A DNA stretch of 64,000 bases, from assembly GCA_028284065.1 (NCBI GenBank), contig JANQSJ010000004.1:186001-250000 (forward strand), written 5' to 3'. The translations under genes and the position numbers were made by a program. Source of the DNA: Parvularculaceae bacterium (GTDB lineage Bacteria > Pseudomonadota > Alphaproteobacteria > Caulobacterales > Parvularculaceae). Positions 29,278-38,691 of the stretch are shown here, piece by piece (the stretch's first letter is position 1; every line of letters begins with the position of its first letter). The notes below the pieces were generated by a model that worked only from the letters and a program-made list of their open reading frames with translations, made no database searches and was not told the origin of the DNA.

Positions 29278-30670
29278 CGTAGTGATCATCGGCGCGGGGC
29301 CTGGCGGCTACAACGCCGCGACGCGGGCGGGTCAGCTCGGCCTAAAGGTCGCAATGATCGAAAAGCGCGAAACGGGCAAGCTCGGCGGCACCTGCCTCAA
29401 TGTCGGCTGCATCCCGTCAAAGGCGTTGCTGCACGCTTCGGAACTTTATGAGGCTGCGAGCGAGGACTTCGCCAATCTCGGCATCGTCACGAACGGCGTC
29501 TCGCTCGATCTGCCGAAAATGCTGAGCCAGAAGGAAGACGCGGTCGAAGGCCTCACCAAGGGCGTCGAATACCTTATGAACAAGAATAAGGTGGACGTCG
29601 TGCGCGGGGCCGGCGAGATCATCGCCCCGGGCAAGGTGAAGGTGACGGCGGCGGACGGCTCGACGCAGGAGATTGCCACACGGAACATCGTCATCGCCAC
29701 CGGGTCCGAAGTGACGCCCCTGCCGGGCGTCGACATCGACGAAGACCGGGTTGTTTCCTCCACCGGCGCGCTCGACCTTACCCAGGTGCCGGAGCACCTT
29801 GTGGTCGTTGGCGGCGGCGTCATCGGGCTGGAGCTTGGGTCGGTCTGGCGGCGGCTCGGCGCGAAGGTGACGGTCGTTGAGTTTCTCGACAAGATCCTGC
29901 CGACCATGGACGGCGAGGTGTCGAAACAATTCCAGCGCATCCTGAAGAAGCAGGGCGTTGAATTCCGCCTGAAGTCGAAGGTGACCGGCGTCGACACGTC
30001 CGGGAACGGCGCGAAGGTGACGGTTGAACCGGCCGACGGCGGCGCTGCGGAGACGATTGACGCGGATGTCGTGCTCGTCGCGATCGGCCGCCGTCCGCAT
30101 ACGGCGGGGCTTGGTCTGGAGAATGTTGGGGTCGAGACCGATAAGCGCGGCTTTATCCTGACCGACAATTTCAGGACGAACGCGCCCGGCATATGGGCGA
30201 TTGGCGACTGCGTCCACGGGCCGATGCTGGCCCACAAGGCCGAGGATGACGGCCTCGCCTGCATCGAGCTTATCGCCGGTATGCCGGGCCATGTGAACTA
30301 CGATGCGGTCCCGAATGTCGTTTACACCTACCCGGAGGTCGCTTCGGTCGGGAAGACCGAAGAAGAGCTGAAGGCCGCGGGCGTCGCCTACAAGGTCGGT
30401 AAGTTTCCGTTCTCGGCGAACAGCCGCGCCAAGACGAATCACGAGACAGACGGTTTCGTGAAGATGCTCGCTGAAGAGGGGACCGACAGGCTCCTCGGCT
30501 GCCACATCATCGGCGTCGGCGCGGGCGAGTTGATCGCCGAAGCCGTCAGCGTCCTTGAATTCGGCGGTTCGTCGGAGGACATCGCGCGCACCTGCCACGC
30601 CCACCCGACGCGCTCCGAAGCTGTCCGCCAGGCCGCCATGGGCGTCGAAGGCTGGACGATGCAGGCTTGA
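29261..30670 (+). CDS. lpdA: Dihydrolipoyl dehydrogenase (E3)
   Basis: This flavoprotein reoxidises the lipoyl groups of 2-oxoglutarate dehydrogenase and, probably, of the glycine cleavage H protein. The 469 residues contain the FAD motif [14 protein letters not shown], the redox disulfide [13 protein letters not shown] (Cys45, Cys50), the NAD motif [15 protein letters not shown] and the C-terminal His-Glu pair in [11 protein letters not shown] take the ATG at 29261; an upstream in-frame start at 29243 would add six non-conserved residues. Its start lies inside the end of the preceding hypothetical ORF, and its stop overlaps the next gene by TTGA. Confidence 0.96.
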   Translation: MTDQYDVVIIGAGPGGYNAATRAGQLGLKVAMIEKRETGKLGGTCLNVGCIPSKALLHASELYEAASEDFANLGIVTNGVSLDLPKMLSQKEDAVEGLTKGVEYLMNKNKVDVVRGAGEIIAPGKVKVTAADGSTQEIATRNIVIATGSEVTPLPGVDIDEDRVVSSTGALDLTQVPEHLVVVGGGVIGLELGSVWRRLGAKVTVVEFLDKILPTMDGEVSKQFQRILKKQGVEFRLKSKVTGVDTSGNGAKVTVEPADGGAAETIDADVVLVAIGRRPHTAGLGLENVGVETDKRGFILTDNFRTNAPGIWAIGDCVHGPMLAHKAEDDGLACIELIAGMPGHVNYDAVPNVVYTYPEVASVGKTEEELKAAGVAYKVGKFPFSANSRAKTNHETDGFVKMLAEEGTDRLLGCHIIGVGAGELIAEAVSVLEFGGSSEDIARTCHAHPTRSEAVRQAAMGVEGWTMQA

Positions 30671-31287
30671 AGCGCGCCGCCCAAGACAACGTCAACGAAG
30701 AAGACGCCAGCGACACGCCGCTCAGCGATATTCTCGCCAAGGCGGCGGACGCCTCCACCGACGGCGACGGCCGGGTGTCCGTGCAAGAAGTGCTGGTCGC
30801 GCTAGGCGACCGCAGTTACGGGTCTCTCTTTGTCGTACTTGGCGTCGCGTCCGGCACGCCGATCGCCATCGTGCCCGGCGCCTCTTCGCTGCTCGGCGTC
30901 GTGATCTTTCTCGTCGCGACGCAGATGACCTATGGCGCGCGCCATGTCTGGCTGCCGCGCATCATTCGCAACCTTTCCGTATCGGAACCTTCCCTGCGCG
31001 CTGTGCGCGACCGCATCGCCCCGGCCGTGCGCCGCATAGACGCTTTGATCTTTGAACGCTTCAACTGGGCGGCGAACGCCGCCATGCGCCGCCTCGCCGG
31101 CGCGCTTGTCGGCTTCCTCGGCCTTCTGATGGTCCCGCTCGACTTCGTCCCCTTCGCCGTCGCCGCGCCGGCATGGGCGTCCGTCGTCCTTGGCCTGGCG
31201 ATCGCCGCCCGTGACGGGCTCATTATGCTTGTTGGCGTCGCCGCATTCGCCGGTTCGCTCTGGCTCGCCTACGCGGCGCTGTTTTAG
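30667..31287 (+). CDS. exoD: ExoD family exopolysaccharide synthesis protein
   Basis: The 206-residue membrane protein fits the ExoD family. An N-terminal cytoplasmic helix region ([11 protein letters not shown], then [28 protein letters not shown]) is followed by four to five membrane segments, with [17 protein letters not shown] in the middle loop. ExoD was linked to exopolysaccharide production and alkali tolerance in Sinorhizobium; its biochemical role is unknown. The start is a TTG overlapping the lpdA stop (TTGA), so it is probably the last cistron of the suc/lpd transcript. Confidence 0.85.
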   Translation: MKRAAQDNVNEEDASDTPLSDILAKAADASTDGDGRVSVQEVLVALGDRSYGSLFVVLGVASGTPIAIVPGASSLLGVVIFLVATQMTYGARHVWLPRIIRNLSVSEPSLRAVRDRIAPAVRRIDALIFERFNWAANAAMRRLAGALVGFLGLLMVPLDFVPFAVAAPAWASVVLGLAIAARDGLIMLVGVAAFAGSLWLAYAALF

Positions 31288-31432
31288 GCGGCGTCAGACG
31301 TCGGGGCGTCCGGACGACGGCTGTCGGCAGCGGCGCTTTGCGTTTCCTCCGGCGCGCTTTTCGACCGAGCTAATGATTCGCCGCGTTCCTTTTTCCGATC
31401 TATAAGGAAACCGGCTTGCGGGAGGGCCGATA

Positions 31433-31762
31433 ATGACATTCTTGCGTTTGTTGATGGTCGCGACGATTTATTCGGTGATCATCCTCGAGGTCTATTCCGG
31501 CGTCATCCATGGGCCGTACTGGTGGATTGTGCCGGGCGCGCTGGTGATTTCGCTCGTCGGCGCGCTCGTCGTCTTCGGCGACCAGGTCGCGCCTCTGTCT
31601 GGCGAAAACGGCCATGCCGGCGCGGAGCCGACCATCGGCCGCTGGATCGTCGTCGTCGCCACGGCGACGCTGATGGCTGGCTTCGCCTATTACTTCGGGC
31701 GGGAGATGATCCCTGAAATCATGCAGAATCCGACGATGGGCGGCGTAAGCGCCGTCCGCTGA
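31433..31762 (+). CDS. Small three-helix membrane protein, unknown
   Basis: A 109-residue protein with three predicted membrane segments (about residues 4-22, 29-49 and 72-90) and a polar loop with GENGHAGAEPT. I recognise no family. A strong ribosome site (GGGAGGG, about 7 nt) supports translation. It is 13 bp upstream of another small membrane protein gene; the two probably form an operon. Confidence 0.72.
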   Translation: MTFLRLLMVATIYSVIILEVYSGVIHGPYWWIVPGALVISLVGALVVFGDQVAPLSGENGHAGAEPTIGRWIVVVATATLMAGFAYYFGREMIPEIMQNPTMGGVSAVR

Positions 31763-31775
31763 GGCGACTGCCGGT

Positions 31776-32033
31776 TTGCCTCAAGTCGTCCTTTCTGCGC
31801 CCGATCTGATCGGCCTTTTCGGGTCTGGCTTGATTGTCGCCGCCTACGCCGCGTCGCAGGCCGACCGTCTCGACGTGAAGGGCTTCGCCTATTCCGCGAT
31901 GAACCTTCTGGGGGCGGGCGCGATCCTATTTTCGCTCTTTTTCACGTTCAATCTCGCCTCGTTCGCCATTGAACTGGTGTGGTTGGCGGTAAGCGCCTTC
32001 GGCCTCGTTCAGGCGGTCAGGCGAAGACGATAA
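31776..32033 (+). CDS. CBU_0592 family small membrane protein
   Basis: This 85-residue protein has three membrane segments with the pattern DLIGLFGSGLIVAAYAASQ, then FAYSAMNLLGAGAILFSLFF, then FAIELVWLAVSAFGLV, as in the CBU_0592 group of unknown function. It starts with TTG at 31776, 13 bp after the preceding gene. It ends in a basic RRRR tail. Confidence 0.8.
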   Translation: MPQVVLSAPDLIGLFGSGLIVAAYAASQADRLDVKGFAYSAMNLLGAGAILFSLFFTFNLASFAIELVWLAVSAFGLVQAVRRRR

Positions 32034-32339
32034 CCCATCGAACATGGGCTGCGGCGCGCCGCGGCGCCCAGGCCGCAAGGCGTTTTCCGAGGCGGCCATC
32101 GAACGCCTCAACGCCAGTGGCCGCAAGGGTTTGGGAGCGATCCTGCAAAAACTTATCGAACGCCTGCGCGGCGCGTTTATGGTCGGGCTGGGTCGGGGCC
32201 CACATCGCAAGCGGTGCGCCATGCGCCGCGGCGGCCTCGCCCACGAGACTGGATTCACGGCCGCATTCCGGCCAAAGTCCCGGGTTTATTAAGGATTTCG
32301 CGTCGCCCCAGGCGCGCGCCGTACGGAGCGACTGACCTG
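32034..32339. other. Intergenic region before the peptide transporter
   Basis: These 306 bases carry open frames on both strands. One on the minus strand (32017-32358) has a fairly protein-like composition but no start signal or recognised motif, and it would be antisense to the transporter leader. I treat the stretch as non-coding. A short inverted repeat (cccatcgaacatggg) sits just after the previous stop codon. Confidence 0.5.
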
Positions 32340-34202
32340 ATGACAAACGCCGCGACAAACGCCGGACAGGACACCCCGACTCCGGGCGCGCCGGAATCCG
32401 CCGATCGGTCCTTCTTCGGCCACCCCAAGGGTCTCGCCATCCTGTTCTTCACGGAGATGTGGGAGCGCTTCTCGTACTACGGGATGCGCGGGCTCCTGAT
32501 CCTCTATCTGACCCAGCACTTCCTGTTCTCCGACCAGCGTTCGGCGCTCATGTACGGCGCCTACACGGCGCTTGTGTATGTGATGACGATCATCGGCGGC
32601 TCGCTCGCCGACCGCTATCTCGGCCAGCGCAAGGCGGTGACGTTCGGGGCTATCCTCCTGGTGCTCGGCCATTTCGGCATGGCGTTCGAGGGGGAGGGGT
32701 CGCGCGAAATCCTTACCTATCAGGGCGAAGAGTACCAGGTGACGCTCGACGGGCGGGGCGGCGACGCCCGCCAGGTGATCGTCTCCGAGACGGGATCTTC
32801 ATTCATCTCGTTTTCGGAGGGCGGCCGCGAAATGCTCATCGAAGAGCCGGCGGCCGTCGGCCTCCCGGCGGCGGTTTCGGCGGCGGACTATGAAACGCGA
32901 GTCGAGCAACAGCCTCTCTTCGTGAACATCCTCTACCTGTCGCTTGCGCTCATCATCGCTGGCGTCGGCTACCTGAAGGCGAATATATCCACGATCGTCG
33001 GCGCGCTTTATCGCTTCGAGGACCCGCGCCGCGATTCCGGCTTCACGATCTTCTATATGGGGATCAATCTCGGATCGTTTCTGTCCTCCATTCTGTGCGG
33101 GTTTCTCGGCATCGCCTATGGGTGGAAATACGGCTTCGGCCTCGCCGGAATCGGCATGGCGGCCGGCCTTGCCGTCTTCATCTGGGGGCAGAAACACCTG
33201 GAAGGCCGAGCCGATCCGCCGGACCCGGAGAAATTGAAAAAGCCCGTCCTTGGACCGGTGAATGTCGAGATGATGTGCTACCTGACGGGCCTGGCGATCA
33301 TCGCCGTGTCGATGATGCTTGTGATGAACGCGCATCTCATCCCGGACTGGTTCGTTCTGTCTCTCGGGGTTCTCGTGTTCCTCTTCCTCGTTGGGTATGC
33401 GTCTGTGACGCTGCAAGGGGATGAGCGGGCGCGCATGTTTGCAGCGATCTATTTCGTCCTTGCTCAGATTCCGTTCTGGGCGCTCTTCGAACAGGCCGGC
33501 TCCTCGCTTAATTTGTTTACGGCGCGGCTCGTCGACCGCACGTTGTTTGGCTGGTCCGTCCCGGCGCCGGTGTTCCAGTCTCTGAACGCCGGCTTTATTT
33601 TCATCTTTGCGCCGATCATCGCCTGGATGTGGATCGCGCTGGCGAAACGCAAGATGGAGCCATCGACGCCGGTGAAGTTCGCGCTTGGCGTCTTTGGCGT
33701 CGGGCTCGGATTCATCGCGCTTGTGGCCGGCATGAAGGCGAGCGGCGCGGCGGGCATGACCGCGGTCGGCTTCATCTTCCTGATTTACTGGGTCCACACC
33801 ATGTCGGAGCTGATGCTCTCGCCGGTGGGCCTGTCTGCGGTGACGAAGATGGCCCCGGCGCGGGTGGTCGGCCTCGCCATGGGCTCCTGGTTTCTCTATT
33901 CGGGGCTGTCGAACTATCTCGCCGGCGTCATCGCGCGGGGCACCGGCGCGGAGACCATCGGCGGGCAGTTGACCGATGTCGCGGCCGCAAAGGCGACCTA
34001 CGCCGCGGTATATACAAATGTCGCCTATGTCGCGATGGCGATCGCCTTCGTCATGCTGGCCATCTCGCCGCTGATTAAACGCCTGATGCGGCTAGATACG
34101 CTGAAAGGGGACCCGGCTCACGCGCTCGCCGGCGAAGCTGAGATGGGCCAGCCGGGCGCGGGCGGCGTTCATCCGCCGCAAAAGGGTCAGCCCGCGGAAT
34201 AA
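32340..34202 (+). CDS. POT family proton-dependent peptide transporter
   Basis: The protein of 620 residues is a PTR2/POT peptide:H+ symporter of the major facilitator superfamily. The signature TEMWERFSYYGMRGLLILYL (ExxERFxYYG) is at the first helix, and GYLKANISTIVGALY marks helix 4. There are at least 12 membrane segments. Between helices 3 and 4 there is an insertion of about 70 polar residues (roughly 117-192, ILTYQGEEYQVTLDG...) predicted to face the periplasm; classical POT proteins have only a short loop there. The frame is open to 32214 but conserved sequence starts after the ATG at 32340. Confidence 0.92.
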   Translation: MTNAATNAGQDTPTPGAPESADRSFFGHPKGLAILFFTEMWERFSYYGMRGLLILYLTQHFLFSDQRSALMYGAYTALVYVMTIIGGSLADRYLGQRKAVTFGAILLVLGHFGMAFEGEGSREILTYQGEEYQVTLDGRGGDARQVIVSETGSSFISFSEGGREMLIEEPAAVGLPAAVSAADYETRVEQQPLFVNILYLSLALIIAGVGYLKANISTIVGALYRFEDPRRDSGFTIFYMGINLGSFLSSILCGFLGIAYGWKYGFGLAGIGMAAGLAVFIWGQKHLEGRADPPDPEKLKKPVLGPVNVEMMCYLTGLAIIAVSMMLVMNAHLIPDWFVLSLGVLVFLFLVGYASVTLQGDERARMFAAIYFVLAQIPFWALFEQAGSSLNLFTARLVDRTLFGWSVPAPVFQSLNAGFIFIFAPIIAWMWIALAKRKMEPSTPVKFALGVFGVGLGFIALVAGMKASGAAGMTAVGFIFLIYWVHTMSELMLSPVGLSAVTKMAPARVVGLAMGSWFLYSGLSNYLAGVIARGTGAETIGGQLTDVAAAKATYAAVYTNVAYVAMAIAFVMLAISPLIKRLMRLDTLKGDPAHALAGEAEMGQPGAGGVHPPQKGQPAE

Positions 34203-34235
34203 ATTTCTTTGGGGGAATTCAGGGAGCCTGAAGCC

Positions 34236-34808
34236 ATGCCTGATCGCCTCAACAAAATCGTCACCCGTGGCGGCGACGCTGGCGAAACGTCGCTCGGCGA
34301 CGGCTCGAGGCGTCCGAAATCCGACCGGCGGGTGTCGCTTCTGGGCGATGTCGATGAACTGAATTCCTGGATCGGCGTCGTCCGGGCGCACGAGCCGCTG
34401 GCCGCGACGGAGGCCGTGCTCGAATGTGTGCAGCATGATCTTTTCGACCTCGGCGGCGCGCTCTGTTTTCCCGGCGCGACCCTCCTGTCCGAAGCCCATG
34501 TGGCGCGCCTCGACGAGGCGGCGGAAGCGCTGAATGAGGGACTGCCGCCGCTTAAGGAATTCATCCTGCCGGGCGGCGGTCGAACCCTCGCCTGGCTGCA
34601 TGTGGCGCGCACGGTCTGCCGGCGCGTGGAGCGCAACGCGGCCGCGTTCTTTGATTCCGGCGAGGAGACGGAGGACGCGACGCGCTTCGCCGCCGCATAC
34701 CTTAATCGGCTGTCGGACTACCTCTTCATCGCAGCGCGCGCGCAAGCTCGAAGTTCGGGCGCGCAGGAGGTGTATTGGGAGAAATCAAAAAGCGTTGGCG
34801 GCGCCTGA
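34236..34808 (+). CDS. Corrinoid adenosyltransferase (PduO type)
   Basis: This enzyme makes adenosylcobalamin from cob(I)alamin and ATP. The 190-residue protein opens with the ATP-binding motif TRGGDAGETSLGDGSRRPKSD and has LLGDVDELNSWIGV, then FILPGGGRTLAWLHVARTVCRRVER and a final YLNRLSDYLFIAAR. All are typical of PduO/CobO2-type enzymes. An AGGGAG site precedes the ATG. The organism would therefore use B12; the stand-alone homocysteine methyltransferase domain at 54 kb is consistent with a B12-dependent methionine synthase. Confidence 0.93.
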   Translation: MPDRLNKIVTRGGDAGETSLGDGSRRPKSDRRVSLLGDVDELNSWIGVVRAHEPLAATEAVLECVQHDLFDLGGALCFPGATLLSEAHVARLDEAAEALNEGLPPLKEFILPGGGRTLAWLHVARTVCRRVERNAAAFFDSGEETEDATRFAAAYLNRLSDYLFIAARAQARSSGAQEVYWEKSKSVGGA

Positions 34809-34934
34809 TGAGCCCTTTCGGGAGCGCGGGCGGCTCGGGGCAGGAAGGGTCAATATTCCGTAACCGACCGACTAAGGTATTTACCAAACCGTCAAACGAA
34901 GGCTCAACACAACGCCAATAGGGTGATCAGCGCT

Positions 34935-35606
34935 ATGATAGGCGTCGGCACGATAACCTTGCAGCCGCCGCGATTAGCGGCGAGGCTGGATCCCCAGCGC
35001 GAAAGCGCAGGGCGGGGGAATAATTCGCCTGTCGCCGAAGCTGTATCTTCAACCGAGCTGACTGAGGAAGAACAGCGGATCGTCGCCCAGCTGAAGGCGC
35101 GCGATCGTGAGGTTCGCGCCCATGAGCAGGCGCACAAGGCGGTCGGCGGCCGGTTCGCCGGCGCCATCAGCTATGAATTTGATGAAGGGCCTGACGGCAA
35201 GCAGTACGCCGTGGCGGGCGAAGTCCCAATCGACGCCTCGCCTGTAAGGGGAGACCCGAAAGCCACTATCGCCAAAATGGAGATTGTCATCGCCGCGGCG
35301 CTTGCGCCCGCCGAGCCGTCGGCCCAGGACCGGTCCGTCGCCCGACAGGCCCAGGCGGCGAAAATGGAGGCGCTCGCGGAAATGCGCGTCGAGCGCCGTC
35401 GCGAAAGCGAAGCGCCTCAGTCGCCCCGCGACGCCGAAGAGGCGCCGAATATTGTCGATTTTCCGGATGAGGGGGATGCTGCGCCAGGGCGCTCGTCCGA
35501 TGATCTGGACATCGCCGCCGCTACTTATGGGTATCGCGAAATGATTGCGGCGTTCGCCTTAGGCGCGAATCGGCCAGGCCAGAGCGGCTTTGCGCAGGTC
35601 GCCTAG
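34935..35606 (+). CDS. SprA-related putative metalloprotease (CJM1_0395 family)
   Basis: The 223-residue protein contains the SprA-family core: [26 protein letters not shown] near residues 43-68, with HEQAH as the zinc-protease-like motif. It continues with [21 protein letters not shown] and [24 protein letters not shown]. No clear signal peptide is seen. The family is widespread but its substrate is unknown. The C-terminal third is acidic and low in structure. A GTG at 34923 is an alternative start. Confidence 0.82.
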   Translation: MIGVGTITLQPPRLAARLDPQRESAGRGNNSPVAEAVSSTELTEEEQRIVAQLKARDREVRAHEQAHKAVGGRFAGAISYEFDEGPDGKQYAVAGEVPIDASPVRGDPKATIAKMEIVIAAALAPAEPSAQDRSVARQAQAAKMEALAEMRVERRRESEAPQSPRDAEEAPNIVDFPDEGDAAPGRSSDDLDIAAATYGYREMIAAFALGANRPGQSGFAQVA

Positions 35607-35617
35607 GGCGGGTCGTC

Positions 35618-35704
35618 GCGAAAGCGAATCGCCGGTTCCGCTTAGTAACCTGCACAATCAATAACTTAGGGCCGATCGCCTGAATCACTTCAAATGCGAA
35701 CGGC
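35618..35704 (+). repeat. Putative dispersed intergenic repeat, copy A
   Basis: The segment after the SprA-like gene begins gcgaaagcgaatc, contains cttagggcc and ends with a gcgaa block. It aligns by eye with a segment after glnD (47299-47382) that has gcgaaagcagatt, cttagggtc and cgaaagc in the same order. It resembles the short intergenic palindromic elements known from rhizobia and other alphaproteobacteria. The alignment is imperfect, so this is tentative. Confidence 0.35.
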
Positions 35705-35752
35705 TCCAGCGCTGTCGGGCGATCCGCCAGTGAGAGGCTAGCCGCGCTAAAC

Positions 35753-35780
35753 GCCCCGTCGCCTGACGGCGCGTCGGGGC
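35753..35780. repeat. Imperfect GC-rich hairpin
   Basis: Arms GCCCCG (35753-35758) and CGGGGC (35775-35780) pair, with a second inner pairing CGCC/GGCG around TGAC. No T-run follows, so it is not a clear terminator. It lies about 150 bp after the SprA-like gene and may be an mRNA 3' end structure. Confidence 0.45.
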
Positions 35781-36071
35781 CGACGAGCGAATCAGTCCGG
35801 CGCCAGAATCGTTAAGAGACTGGGCCGCGACGCGAGTCGTGCGGCGTCAGAAGCGCCTCAGATGTGGCTTTTTATGCGCTATCGCGACATTTTCCGCATG
35901 ATTGACGCGTCGCCGATGCGTTGATGCAACATCCTTAACCAGATATTATTGAAACCTGTCGAATTGCATGCTGGACGGCTGTAAGTCGGACAGTAAAACG
36001 TCTATCACCAATGCAAGATTGGCGGCTCGCACGGGCGCGCGTCTTGGTAGCTGCACCTTAGGAGGGGACTG

Positions 36072-37229
36072 ATGAACCTTAAAGCATCTCTTTACGCCGC
36101 CGTCGCCGCAGTCGCGGTTGCGCCGGCCGCCCAGGCATATGAAGGCTGGTACGGTACGATCGGCGCCGGTCTTTCGTACATGCAGCCGGATCTCGACACC
36201 GAGGGCGAAGGGGCGCTCGGGTTCGATACGAACGGCGATTATGACAATGGCGTCGGCGTCTACACGGCATTTGGCTACGCGTTCGATAGCGGCGTGCGCG
36301 TCGAGCTTGAGTATTCATATCGTCAAAATGACGTCCGTCACTTTGCTGGCGACGGCCTAGGCTTCACCGGGTTCAACACGGCGAACGGCAATTTTGACGG
36401 GGAACTCGATGCGCATGCGCTGATGGTGAACGCGCTCTACGACTTCAAGGTCAATGACGTCCTGACGCCTTTTGTCGGCGTCGGCGCCGGTGTCGCTTCC
36501 TTTGGCGGCGAGTTTACCGGGGCAGACGCGACGTTCGCTAACGGCCCATCGAACCTGTCGATTAGTGAGCGCGGCGTTCGTCGTCTGGCGGGTCAGTTGA
36601 TCGCTGGCGTAAATGTGGCGCTTGCCGATAATCTTGGCGTCGACGTGTCGTATCGCTATTTCATCGCCGCGCGCGATCCGCGATTTGACGGCACGCTTGC
36701 GCTCGGCGCAGCAGGCGCAGCGGCGCAGTCGGTTCGGACTGACTACCAGAACCACGGTTTGTTCGCCGGCTTGCGCTGGAGCTTCGGTTCGCCTGAGCCG
36801 CAGATCGAGTACAAGGACTGCTGGGATGGATCCTCCGTGCCGGTGTCCTCGCCCTGCCCGCCGCAGGCCGTTGATGATGTGGACGTCGCGCCAGGCCCGA
36901 TCAGCTTCCCGGTGTATTTCGGGTATGACAAGGCGAACCTGACGGCTGATGCTGTGACGGCGATTGAAAATGCCGCCGCGCAGGCGCTTCAGAACGAAAT
37001 TGACGTGGTGCTGGTCTCCGGCAACACGGATACGTCGGGTAACGCTGAGTACAATCAGCGTCTTTCGCAGCGGCGCGCCGACGTGGTGCGTGACGCGCTG
37101 ATCGCGAACGGCGTGCCGGCGTCATCGATCCGGACGGAAGCCAATGGTGAGCGCAACCTCGCCAAGCCTACCCCGGATGGGGTTCGCGAGCCGCTCAACC
37201 GTCGCGCGGAAGTCGTCATCAGCTTCTGA
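36072..37229 (+). CDS. OmpA family outer membrane porin
   Basis: The 385-residue protein has a cleavable signal peptide (about 22 residues ending AQA), an eight-stranded beta-barrel with alternating aromatic strands (YGTIGAGLSYMQPD, GVRVELEYSYRQNDV), a short Cys-containing linker (CWDGSSVPVSSPC) and a C-terminal OmpA peptidoglycan-binding domain. In that domain VYFGYDKANLTADA, SGNTDTSGNAEYNQRLSQRRA and LNRRAEVVI carry the Asp and Arg that bind diaminopimelate. It anchors the outer membrane to the wall. An exceptionally strong TTAGGAGGGG ribosome site and a strong terminator suggest high expression. Codons are also less extreme than average. Confidence 0.94.
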   Translation: MNLKASLYAAVAAVAVAPAAQAYEGWYGTIGAGLSYMQPDLDTEGEGALGFDTNGDYDNGVGVYTAFGYAFDSGVRVELEYSYRQNDVRHFAGDGLGFTGFNTANGNFDGELDAHALMVNALYDFKVNDVLTPFVGVGAGVASFGGEFTGADATFANGPSNLSISERGVRRLAGQLIAGVNVALADNLGVDVSYRYFIAARDPRFDGTLALGAAGAAAQSVRTDYQNHGLFAGLRWSFGSPEPQIEYKDCWDGSSVPVSSPCPPQAVDDVDVAPGPISFPVYFGYDKANLTADAVTAIENAAAQALQNEIDVVLVSGNTDTSGNAEYNQRLSQRRADVVRDALIANGVPASSIRTEANGERNLAKPTPDGVREPLNRRAEVVISF

Positions 37230-37282
37230 TAGGCTTGCTGCTCGCGGGCTTGCCCGCGCTTGCTTATCCACCTTTTATGAGG

Positions 37283-37312
37283 CGGCCGCCCCTTGGGGCG
37301 GCCGTTTTGTTT
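37283..37312 (+). terminator. Rho-independent terminator of the OmpA gene
   Basis: A perfect 10-bp stem (CGGCCGCCCC with GGGGCGGCCG) and a TT loop at 37283-37304 are followed by TTTTGTTT. It lies about 55 bp after the stop codon of the porin gene. Confidence 0.88.
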
Positions 37313-37837
37313 GTGATGCATTGTGCATTCCCTCGGGAACTTTCCGCAGGCGAATTGTTAAGACTGTGCGGGCGTAGCGACTGGCGTTCGCGCGCCGCGC
37401 GCGTTCAAGCGCATCAGCTTGACGGCCATCAATGAGCGGTAGAAGTGCCGGCGGCAGCGGGCTTATTTTCTGAGTACTTTCAAGGCTGATGGATAGGAGC
37501 CGTCAACCGTTCCCACCTTTGGTCGCCGCGCCTGAACTGACAAGTCTTCACAACGCCCGCTCATGAAATCGGTCATTCCAGACGCCACAATTGCCGAAGT
37601 CTCTGACTTCGCGCTATCTTCGGGCTAACCGCAATTCAGTGAGTTGTGCACGGAGCAAGCCACCCATCAATGGGCTGCGCCTTTGACGCAGATCTAACGA
37701 CCGATCGAATTCTGCCGGTTTTCGGACGATCACAACCGCCTCCCCGCACCTGACACGCGGAGCCGAAATGACATCGAGAGCAGTTTTGGCCTCGTGTTAA
37801 TGAGCCGGCCCCAGAAGAATTGAATCAGGCCGCACAT
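37313..37837. other. Gene-free, AT-richer stretch between OmpA and TetR genes
   Basis: About 525 bases after the terminator show no supported gene. The middle part (roughly 37500-37750) has lower GC and broken, short frames, and reads like decayed coding sequence or mobile-element debris. I could not identify inverted terminal repeats or a transposase motif. Confidence 0.45.
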
Positions 37838-38515
37838 TTAATATGTCAGCGGAGTGTCGCCTTTCGCGCCTTCATTGCCGTATAGCGCCCAAAAGGCTTC
37901 GAGCCCGATGCTTAACTGAGTCTCTATCGCTCCCACGAGGTCCGTCGGCCGCTGTCCCAGCAGAACCTCCGTATAGAGCGGTTCCGTGATTAGGCCGCCA
38001 AGCTGAAAGACCGCCCGTCGGGGGTCAGCCTGCCGGATCATGCCGCGCTCTTGCAGGCCGCGCACGATGCGTTCGGCGCGGTCCACCATGAAGTAAAGTC
38101 CGTGCTCCAGATAGCTTCGCCCAAGCTCCGGCTTGCGCGCCGCCTCGAAGGTGGCGATCCGGCGCAGCGCAATGGCTTCATCGTCAAGGATCGCCTCAAG
38201 AAACGCCCGCGCCAGTCCTTCGACGTACGCCAATGGCGAGTCAGATGTCGCAACGACATCAACATCCACCGGAAGAACGCGACGACACGTTTCTTCAATG
38301 GCCGCGCCAAACAGCTCTTCCTTGGAGTGAAAGCGATTGTAGACGGTCCGTTTCGATACATTAGCGGCAAGCGCGATTGCGTCCATGCTTGCGCCGTCGA
38401 AGCCGTTGGCGAGAAAGACCGTTCGCGCCGCGAATATGATCGCAGCCTCTTTCTCGTCCCTGTCGCCGCTCACGCCGGGAGCGGCCGCCTGCGCGGCTGA
38501 GTCGTTTCTGCTCAT
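37838..38515 (-). CDS. TetR family transcriptional regulator
   Basis: The 225-residue protein has an N-terminal helix-turn-helix domain (about residues 20-70: IFAARTVFLANGFDGASMDAIA, then ANVSKRTVYNRFHSKEELF) and a C-terminal ligand-binding/dimerisation domain of the AefR-like type (SPLAYVEGLARAFLEAILDDE). I use the ATG at 38515; the frame is open to 38596. The ligand is unknown. It is divergent from the penicillin-binding protein gene, with about 175 bp between them, so it may control that gene or itself. Confidence 0.9.
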   Translation of the reverse strand: MSRNDSAAQAAAPGVSGDRDEKEAAIIFAARTVFLANGFDGASMDAIALAANVSKRTVYNRFHSKEELFGAAIEETCRRVLPVDVDVVATSDSPLAYVEGLARAFLEAILDDEAIALRRIATFEAARKPELGRSYLEHGLYFMVDRAERIVRGLQERGMIRQADPRRAVFQLGGLITEPLYTEVLLGQRPTDLVGAIETQLSIGLEAFWALYGNEGAKGDTPLTY

Positions 38516-38691
38516 GAGACGTCTTTCTGTTTTGAGTTTTGCGCCTGCTGCGTTCCAAAAACGGGTCAGTGTAAGGCCGCTGTGCAGCTTGCGCAAAATG
38601 CCTCCGTTCGCGTCCTTCGTTGGGCGACGAAAAGGCCACGCGCGCCGTCATTTACGCGCCATTAACCCTTCGGGCCCGATTGCTGCATGCC

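Larger units (their letters stand above)
35607..36071. other. Intergenic region upstream of the OmpA gene
   Basis: These 465 bases contain no gene I can support. They hold a putative dispersed repeat (35618-35704), an imperfect hairpin (35753-35780) and an AT-richer part (about 35880-36000) likely to contain the ompA promoter. Within it TTAACCAGATATTAT (35935-35949) resembles a CtrA box with one mismatch in the second half-site. Confidence 0.5.

Noticed and set aside
29417-30604. Long minus-strand open frame opposite lpdA
   Set aside because: It is entirely antisense to a clear dihydrolipoyl dehydrogenase and has no recognisable domain; long antisense frames are expected in such GC-rich DNA.
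32017-32358. Minus-strand 113-codon frame before the transporter
   Set aside because: Protein-like in parts but no ribosome site, no family, and it overlaps the transporter start; kept as non-coding.
32799-33797. 332-codon minus-strand frame opposite the peptide transporter
   Set aside because: Arg/Asp/His-rich antisense frame with no motifs; the plus-strand transporter is certain.
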